Of a stretch of DNA of 38,016 nucleotides, positions 33,180 through 38,016 are shown piece after piece (within the stretch, counting starts at the first letter, position 1; each line of letters opens with the position of its first letter). The stretch lies in the NCBI GenBank assembly GCA_021299035.1, contig JAJTGD010000021.1:1-38016 (forward strand), given 5' to 3'. The position numbers and the translations under genes were made by a program. A model generated the notes under the pieces. That model was not told the DNA's origin. It saw nothing but the letters and a program-made list of their open reading frames with translations, and did no database searches. This DNA comes from Oxalobacteraceae bacterium. GTDB taxonomy: Bacteria; Pseudomonadota; Gammaproteobacteria; Burkholderiales; Burkholderiaceae_D.

Positions 33180-34916
33180 ATGAGCTCAGCACCCGAAATC
33201 CATGATCAATCAGTCGCTGCCCTGATCGCCCGCTATTTGAAAAGTCAGGGGGTGAAACGGGTCTACGGCTTGTGTGGTGGTCACATCATGCCCATTTGGA
33301 TGCGACTGGATGCAGAGGGCATACAGATTATTGATGTTCGGGATGAGCGCGCAGCGGTATACATGGCGCATGCCGAGGCAGAGTTAGGTAATGGGCTGGG
33401 TGTGGCGCTGGTGACCGCCGGGCCGGGTGTCACCAATGCCATGACCGGCATCGCCTATTCGCATGTTGCGCGTAGCTCGGTGCTGGTGTTGTCAGGTTTG
33501 CCGCCTGTCCCGCAAGGTAATCGCGGCGCACTGCAAGATATCACGCACACCGATTTAGTCCGTAGTATCACGCGCTATGCTCGCACGGTCTACAACGCTG
33601 ACTTGGCCTTGCAAGAGTTGGACGAAGCCGTTTGTCGCTCACTGGGGCAGGGGGGTGAACCCGGCCCGACGTATCTGGATTTTCCGGTGGATGTATTGCG
33701 TCGGCGTGTTAGCCCAGCGCTTGAGTTGGCAGAGCGCTTTGTGCCGCGTACTTTCAATTCGATTGCGCCGAATGAAGCAGAGGTGCGTGCAGCGGTTGAA
33801 CTCTTGTGGTCGGCAAAACGGCCGTTAGTGATATCCGGTCGAGGCGCAAAGTTCTCCTCGCCGGTATTGATTGAATTGCTTTCTCGTCTGGGTGCTGCTT
33901 ACCTTGATACGGGTGAGAGTAAAGGACTTGTTCCTGAAAGCCACCCCAGTGTGGTGGCTGCCATGCGCGGTGTGGTGATGAAACAGGCCGATGTTGTGCT
34001 CACTCTCGGTCGTCGTCTTGACTTTCAATTGGCCTACGGCTCTCCAGCCGTGTTTGGCAATGCAAAATTTGTGCGTATCGCCGATTGCGCTGCCGAATTA
34101 AGAGATAACCGACGTGGTGCTGTCGAGATATTGGCGAGTTGCGATCTTACGCTGCAAGCCATGCTTGAGGTGGCCACAGAACGGGCACCTGCATCTGATA
34201 AATCCTGGCTGGATAACTTGCGTCAACAGCATCAAGAGCGTTCCGAAAAACTCAGTCTGAGTATGCGCAACGCAAAAGCAGGCAGTGATGGTTTGATGCA
34301 TCCGAATCAAATTCTGTCAGCACTGCGTGATGTGGTGGATGATGATGCGATCCTGGTCGCGGATGGTGGTGACTTCTTGAGCTTTGCTCGGGTGGGCTTG
34401 TCTGCGACTACCTACCTTGATCCCGGATCGCTCGGCTGCATCGGCGTTGGTACGCCCCTAGGTGTTGCTGCAAGCTTGGTATGCCCTGACAAGACGGTGG
34501 TTGTCGCAACCGGCGATGGTGCTTTCGGTTTCAATGCTATGGAGCTGGATACCGCAGTAAGACACAATGCGCCGTTGCTGGTGGTGGTGGCGAATAATGG
34601 CGCATGGGCCATCGAGGTTAGAGACCAGATTGAGAGCTATGGCAAGGTGGTGGGCACGCGTCTGAAATTCTCCGACTATGCAGCGATGGCCAAAGGCCTC
34701 GGTTTATATGCGGAGCGGGTTGAGCGGGCAGAGGATCTCAACGGCGCCATCGAGCGCGCACTGGCAAATCGTCCCGCCTTGCTCGATGTGCTTGTCACGC
34801 CGGAGGCTGTATCATCCGACGCGAAGTCCGGCTTGGCCTGGGTGCCTGATCTGCAAGCACTGGGCACATGGGATGAGGCCGAGCAGCAGTGGCGCCAGGC
34901 TTCATTTAATCCGTAG
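33180..34916 (+). CDS. ThDP-dependent enzyme of the acetolactate synthase/2-hydroxyacyl-CoA lyase superfamily
   Basis: A 578-residue three-domain thiamine-diphosphate enzyme. The PYR domain carries the catalytic glutamate (Glu56 in DVRDERAAVYMA) and GPGVTNAMTGIAYSHVARSSVLVLSG. A central domain with LVISGRGAKFSS follows. The PP domain has the cofactor motif GDGAFGFNAMELDTAVRHNAPLLVVVANN. It does not look like biosynthetic acetolactate synthase: no small regulatory subunit is adjacent, and the neighbours are an acyl-CoA synthetase, a GntR regulator and an organic-anion transporter. A catabolic 2-oxoacid decarboxylase or hydroxyacyl-CoA lyase role fits the context; this is inference. GGAAC upstream serves as a weak ribosome site. 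The regulator gene follows after 76 bases. Confidence 0.87.
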   Translation: MSSAPEIHDQSVAALIARYLKSQGVKRVYGLCGGHIMPIWMRLDAEGIQIIDVRDERAAVYMAHAEAELGNGLGVALVTAGPGVTNAMTGIAYSHVARSSVLVLSGLPPVPQGNRGALQDITHTDLVRSITRYARTVYNADLALQELDEAVCRSLGQGGEPGPTYLDFPVDVLRRRVSPALELAERFVPRTFNSIAPNEAEVRAAVELLWSAKRPLVISGRGAKFSSPVLIELLSRLGAAYLDTGESKGLVPESHPSVVAAMRGVVMKQADVVLTLGRRLDFQLAYGSPAVFGNAKFVRIADCAAELRDNRRGAVEILASCDLTLQAMLEVATERAPASDKSWLDNLRQQHQERSEKLSLSMRNAKAGSDGLMHPNQILSALRDVVDDDAILVADGGDFLSFARVGLSATTYLDPGSLGCIGVGTPLGVAASLVCPDKTVVVATGDGAFGFNAMELDTAVRHNAPLLVVVANNGAWAIEVRDQIESYGKVVGTRLKFSDYAAMAKGLGLYAERVERAEDLNGAIERALANRPALLDVLVTPEAVSSDAKSGLAWVPDLQALGTWDEAEQQWRQASFNP

Positions 34917-34992
34917 CAATCCTGCTGGCGGGTTATGGTAAGCGCCAGCGTTTTTGTGACTGACAGATTCTTAGTGAGGCGATAGCAAGCAA

Positions 34993-35667
34993 ATGAAGAT
35001 TCTTGAATCCCAGCCTAAATTGGTTGAGCAAGTGCACAAAGCCATCCTCAGTGAAATTGCAGAGGCAAAGCTAAAAGCCGGTTCTCGGATTATTCAGGAA
35101 CAAATCGCCCAAGAATTAGGGGTGTCAAGGCAACCTGTACAGCAGGCACTCGTACTGCTTAAAAATCAGGGTGTACTCACCGAGGCGCCGGGGCGCGGTC
35201 TACAGGTAGCGCCATTAAATCTGGAGTTAATTCGTCAGATGTACGAAGTGCGTGCTGTGATGGAGGGGCTGGCGTTTCGCCGAGCTTCCGAGAATTTTTC
35301 CGAGAGCGCAAAGAAGCGAGCAGAGAAACTACTCGCGGCCGGTCGTCAGGCGGTGACCAAAGGATCGGTTCGTGACTTGATCAGCGCCGATATGGCATTC
35401 CACAGCTTTTTCTATGAGCTTGCCGATAACCCTATCATCAGCCAGTCGATGGAAACGCATTGGGTCAATACTCAGCGAGTGATGGGTTCTGTACTGCTCT
35501 CTGCTGACAAGCCGCGTGACATCTGGGACGAGCATGAGACTCTGTTTGAACTAGTGGCGGGTGGTGAAGCTGCAAAGGCAGAGCAACTCGCGCGAACCCA
35601 TATTGAAGAGGCCGCTAACTTCATGTTGGAGCGGCTATCTGAGCAGATCGCGGTTGACACAGAGTAG
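34993..35667 (+). CDS. GntR-family transcriptional regulator (FadR/FCD subfamily)
   Basis: A 224-residue regulator. The N-terminal winged helix (residues ~8-75) shows LVEQVHKAILSEIAEAKLKAGSRIIQEQIAQELGVSRQPVQQALVLLKNQGVLTEAPGRGLQVAPL. The all-helical FCD ligand-binding domain follows (YEVRAVMEGLAFRRA... DMAFHSFFYELADNPIISQSMETHW... DEHETLFELVAGGEAAKAEQLARTHIEEAANFML), with the Asp/His residues that commonly bind a metal and a carboxylate effector. It lies between the ThDP enzyme and the MFS transporter, so it probably represses this catabolic region until a carboxylate is present. Candidate binding sites are 33010-33030, 35815-35835 and 31123-31136. Confidence 0.92.
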   Translation: MKILESQPKLVEQVHKAILSEIAEAKLKAGSRIIQEQIAQELGVSRQPVQQALVLLKNQGVLTEAPGRGLQVAPLNLELIRQMYEVRAVMEGLAFRRASENFSESAKKRAEKLLAAGRQAVTKGSVRDLISADMAFHSFFYELADNPIISQSMETHWVNTQRVMGSVLLSADKPRDIWDEHETLFELVAGGEAAKAEQLARTHIEEAANFMLERLSEQIAVDTE

Positions 35668-35782
35668 GCGCATCCTCGACCTGAACGCGGGCCGTTCTGA
35701 TTGATTGCAGAATAAGCAAATCTAGAACGCGAATCTTTTTCATGTTGGCCGCCAAGTCCCCTTAATCACTGCCATCACTGCC

Positions 35783-35835
35783 TTGACAGTAACCTGCCGC
35801 CTCACATAGACTTCGAACTCCGAATTCAGAATTCG
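35783..35835 (+). promoter_or_regulatory. Promoter and palindromic operator of the MFS gene
   Basis: -35 TTGACA (35783-35788), an 18-base spacer and -10 TAGACT (35807-35812). Just downstream lies the 15-bp palindrome CGAATTCAGAATTCG (35821-35835), which is perfect around a central A. The 14-mer GAACTCCGAATTCA (35815-35828) is shared with the Rieske promoter. The position over the likely transcription start suits a repressor site. Confidence 0.6.
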
Positions 35836-35839
35836 ACAG

Positions 35840-35892
35840 CCGGGTAAAGAGACACCCGGTGTTTAGGTGGCTACGTATCGAGGTCTCCTCGA
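35840..35892 (+). ncRNA. Two-hairpin leader with complementary loops (possible pseudoknot)
   Basis: Hairpin 1 is CCGGGT/ACCCGG (35840-35845, 35854-35859) with loop AAAGAGAC. Hairpin 2 is TCGAGG/CCTCGA (35878-35883, 35887-35892). GAGAC in loop 1 (35849-35853) complements GTCTC at 35883-35887, across loop 2. It would lie in the 5' untranslated region of the MFS mRNA. It is a structural observation only and is not matched to a known RNA family. Confidence 0.35.
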
Positions 35893-35925
35893 ACCGCAAA
35901 AAAGCAAATATCAAAGGCGGCAGCA

Positions 35926-37197
35926 ATGGACAGTAACGTACCGGTATACCGCAAAGTCGCCTGGCGCTTAGTGCCATTTCTGGGCATCTGCTATCTGGCG
36001 GCCTACCTTGATCGCGTCAACGTTGGCTTTGCCAAGCTGCAAATGCTGGGCGATCTTTCGTTCAGTAATACGGTGTACGGCCTCGGTGCCGGCATTTTCT
36101 TCCTGGGCTATGTGATCTTTGAAGTGCCGAGCAATATCCTGATGCATCGTATCGGTGCCAAGGTCTGGATCGCGCGCATCATGATCAGCTGGGGTCTGAT
36201 TGGCGTCGCCATGGCCTTTGTGCAGACACCAACGCAGTTTTATGTTTTGCGTTTTCTATTAGGCGTCGCTGAGGCGGGCTTTATTCCGGGTGTACTTCTA
36301 TACCTTACGTACTGGTTCCCGGCGGCGTGGCGTGGACGCATTATTGCCTTGTTCCTCGCCGCGATTCCAATCTCGAACATTATTGGTGGCCCATTATCGG
36401 GTTGGATACTCACTTCCCTGAATGATGTGAATGGTCTGCGCGGCTGGCAGTGGCTGTTCATTGTTGAGACTATCCCCTCGATCGTGCTGGGCTTCGTGGT
36501 GTTGATGTTCCTCGATAATCGTGTGGATGATGCACTCTGGTTGAGCGATGAAGAAAAAGCGCAAATCAAGTACGACATTGATGCCGAGGCTGAGCAATCC
36601 AGCGGGCATAGCAGCGCGATGGATGCGCTAAAGAGCGGACGCGTCTGGATGCTGGGCGTTGCCTATTTCTGTATCGCCAGCTCGATTTACATCACCAGTT
36701 TCTGGATGCCGACGCTGATCAAGCAGCAGGGTGTTAATGATCCTTTGCAGATTGGTTGGCTCTCCGCGATTCCTTACACCGTGGCGATCTTTGCCATGGT
36801 GCTTGCCAACATCAGTGCTGATCGTCGCGCCGAGCGTCGTTGGCACACCGCGATTCCCTGCTTGATTACCGCGGTTGGCCTCGCACTCAGCGGCACACCG
36901 GGCTTGGGATTCGGTGCCGCCATGTTCGGTTTGATTCTTGCAGCCGCCGGTGCGTCCACCACCCAAGCCTGCTTCTGGAGTTTGCCGCCGATGTTCCTGA
37001 CCGGTGCTGCGGCTGCCGCGGGTATCGCGCTCGTGAACTCGCTCGGCAATATCGCCGGTATGGCGAGCACCGCATTGGTCGGTTGGCTAACTGATCTCAC
37101 CGGTAGCCCGAACAGTGCGCTGTATTTGTTCGCGGGTTTTGCGGTGATTGGTGCGCTCATGGTGCTGCGCTTGCCGGCGCAGATCGTCAACCGCTAA
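35926..37197 (+). CDS. MFS transporter, anion:cation symporter family
   Basis: A 423-residue inner-membrane protein with 12 predicted helices in two halves joined by a cytoplasmic loop (about residues 205-235). The ACS-family signature is clear: WRLVPFLGICYLAAYLDRVNVGFAKLQM at the N-terminus, FFLGYVIFEVPSNILMHRIGAKVWIARIMISWG, FLLGVAEAGFIPGVLLYLTYWFPAAWRGRI and PLSGWILT. Relatives import tartrate, glucarate, hydroxy- or aromatic carboxylates with protons. The ribosome site AAGGCGG is upstream. It follows the GntR gene behind its own promoter and operator candidate, and a strong terminator closes the unit. The substrate is probably the carboxylate sensed by the regulator. Confidence 0.93.
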   Translation: MDSNVPVYRKVAWRLVPFLGICYLAAYLDRVNVGFAKLQMLGDLSFSNTVYGLGAGIFFLGYVIFEVPSNILMHRIGAKVWIARIMISWGLIGVAMAFVQTPTQFYVLRFLLGVAEAGFIPGVLLYLTYWFPAAWRGRIIALFLAAIPISNIIGGPLSGWILTSLNDVNGLRGWQWLFIVETIPSIVLGFVVLMFLDNRVDDALWLSDEEKAQIKYDIDAEAEQSSGHSSAMDALKSGRVWMLGVAYFCIASSIYITSFWMPTLIKQQGVNDPLQIGWLSAIPYTVAIFAMVLANISADRRAERRWHTAIPCLITAVGLALSGTPGLGFGAAMFGLILAAAGASTTQACFWSLPPMFLTGAAAAAGIALVNSLGNIAGMASTALVGWLTDLTGSPNSALYLFAGFAVIGALMVLRLPAQIVNR

Positions 37198-37295
37198 TTC
37201 AGGTATTGTTTGTCATGCAAACAACACAAGACTTTGCTTCATCGTTGTGTCCCACAGGTCAATATCGAGCTGGTGTTCTTGCTGCCAATGCAGTC

Positions 37296-37316
37296 AAGGA
37301 TGATCTGATCATCCTT
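37296..37316. promoter_or_regulatory. Perfect 21-bp palindrome upstream of the acyl-CoA dehydrogenase gene
   Basis: AAGGATGATC and GATCATCCTT flank a single central T. As RNA it would have almost no loop, so a protein-binding site is more likely than a hairpin. It lies 99 bases after the MFS stop and 150 bases before the acyl-CoA dehydrogenase start. Confidence 0.55.
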
Positions 37317-37393
37317 AGGCGGTAAACAAGTCCGTGACCGGTGCTCCGGCTGGTCGCGGTAATCATTCAGTCCGTTCACCTTGTGTTGGGTTT

Positions 37394-37428
37394 GCCTGGT
37401 CTCTGCAAAACAGAGACCAGGCTTTTTT
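37394..37428 (+). terminator. Strong rho-independent terminator after the MFS gene
   Basis: A perfect 12-bp stem (GCCTGGTCTCTG/CAGAGACCAGGC) with loop CAAAA and a T6 run. It lies only 38 bases before the next start codon, so it could also act as an attenuator in the leader of the acyl-CoA dehydrogenase gene. Confidence 0.93.
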
Positions 37429-37465
37429 AAATCAACAATCATCATTTAACAATAATCGAGATCCC

Positions 37466-38016
37466 ATGGATTTTTCATTGTCCCCCGAGATTGAAGCACT
37501 GCGCGAGCGTGTCAAGCAGTTCATTCATGAGCAGGTCATCCCATTTGAGAACGATCCGCGCCAAGATAGCCACGGGCCGCATCGCGAGCTGCGTGATGAG
37601 CTGATCGCTAAAGCCCGTAGCGCAGGGCTACTGACGCCGCATGCCTCGACAGACATGGGTGGTATGGGTTTGTCACATATCGCCAAGGCTGTCGTATTTG
37701 AAGAAGCAGGCTATTCCTGGCTGGGCCCGACCGCGATGAATATTCATGCGCCGGACGAGGGCAATATCCATTTGATGGAAGAGGTCGCCACCGAGGCACA
37801 AAAGGAACGCTGGTTGCGACCCCAAGTTGAGGGCAAGACCCGCTCGTGCTTTTGCATGACCGAACCTGCGCCCGGTGCCGGTGCTGACCCAAGTTTACTG
37901 AACACCACCGCAGTGCGTGATGGCGATCATTACGTGATTAATGGCTTGAAGTGGTTGATCACCGGTGCCGACGGCGCGGACTACGCCATCATCATGGCGC
38001 GTATGGAAGACGGCAG
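37466..38016 (+). CDS. Acyl-CoA dehydrogenase, N-terminal part (runs off the window)
   Basis: The first ~183 residues of a cytoplasmic FAD-dependent acyl-CoA dehydrogenase. It begins MDFSLSPEIEALRERVKQFIHEQVIPFE, the usual N-terminal helical domain. The beta-domain flavin-binding segment is CFCMTEPAPGAGADPSLLNTTAVRDGDHYVINGLKWLITGADGADYAIIMAR. Members oxidise acyl-CoA to 2-enoyl-CoA, consistent with the acyl-CoA synthetase upstream. The catalytic base lies beyond the window. The ATG at 37466 has only a weak GAG ribosome site and follows the terminator by 38 bases, so the promoter may lie upstream with read-through, or be very short. Confidence 0.92.
   Translation, partial: MDFSLSPEIEALRERVKQFIHEQVIPFENDPRQDSHGPHRELRDELIAKARSAGLLTPHASTDMGGMGLSHIAKAVVFEEAGYSWLGPTAMNIHAPDEGNIHLMEEVATEAQKERWLRPQVEGKTRSCFCMTEPAPGAGADPSLLNTTAVRDGDHYVINGLKWLITGADGADYAIIMARMEDG

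Larger units (their letters stand above)
35668..35925. other. Intergenic leader region of the MFS gene
   Basis: It has no gene but holds several signals annotated separately: a promoter, a palindromic operator candidate and two small hairpins whose loops are complementary. No intrinsic terminator for the GntR gene was recognised. Confidence 0.6.

Noticed and set aside
33180-34916. Biosynthetic acetolactate synthase (ilvB/ilvI)
   Set aside because: No small subunit or ilv genes are adjacent, and the context is catabolic.
36774-37190. Long minus-strand frame opposite the MFS gene
   Set aside because: Antisense shadow of membrane-helix codons, without a start signal.

Overview
The window looks like a chromosomal segment of a betaproteobacterium, probably Burkholderiales. 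The reasons are the mix of families: a surface-adhesin E-like secreted protein, a TRAP transporter, acetoacetyl-CoA synthetase, several acyl-CoA enzymes, a GntR/FCD regulator and moderate GC. This placement is inference from gene content; there is no rRNA or marker gene here.

Layout. 1-130: tRNA-Ser(UGA) with its terminator. 196-4299: minus-strand housekeeping and metabolic genes (a secreted protein of unknown function, acetoacetyl-CoA synthetase, a small lipoprotein with a TTG start, glutathionyl-hydroquinone reductase). 4732-14678: one giant RTX-type repeat protein on the minus strand. It is now split in two by an exact 71-bp tandem duplication at 10971-11112; removing one copy restores a single 3291-residue reading frame. 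Its body is six ~477-residue modules that alternate between two types (A-B-A-B-A-B).

15152-21498: a tightly packed plus-strand operon of seven genes: thermostable-hemolysin-family protein, short acyl-AMP ligase, heme-oxygenase-like di-iron oxidase (HDO), short-chain dehydrogenase, exported TPR protein, OmpR-type response regulator and sensor kinase. This set reads as a dedicated small-molecule (probably acyl-derived) pathway with its own two-component control. It is the best candidate in the window for an undescribed system. A winged-helix protein runs tail-to-tail into it.

22102-27855: an outer-membrane barrel-like protein, a MAPEG protein, a TRAP transporter (small and large membrane subunits and a binding protein) with an atypical SDR inserted between them, and a surface-adhesin E-like protein. 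27954-31023: an exported HExxH protein, then a Rieske protein and a PQQ-dependent alcohol dehydrogenase in one transcription unit. The dehydrogenase has the extra Asp that marks lanthanide-dependent enzymes and lacks the usual vicinal cysteines. 31352-38016: an acyl-CoA synthetase, a ThDP-dependent enzyme, a GntR/FCD regulator, an MFS organic-anion transporter and the start of an acyl-CoA dehydrogenase. These look like a carboxylic acid/alcohol catabolic region. A shared 14-bp motif in the promoters of the Rieske/PQQ unit and of the MFS gene, with a related site in the divergent acyl-CoA synthetase/ThDP promoter region, suggests co-regulation, perhaps by the GntR protein. No CRISPR array, transposase, integrase or phage gene was seen.
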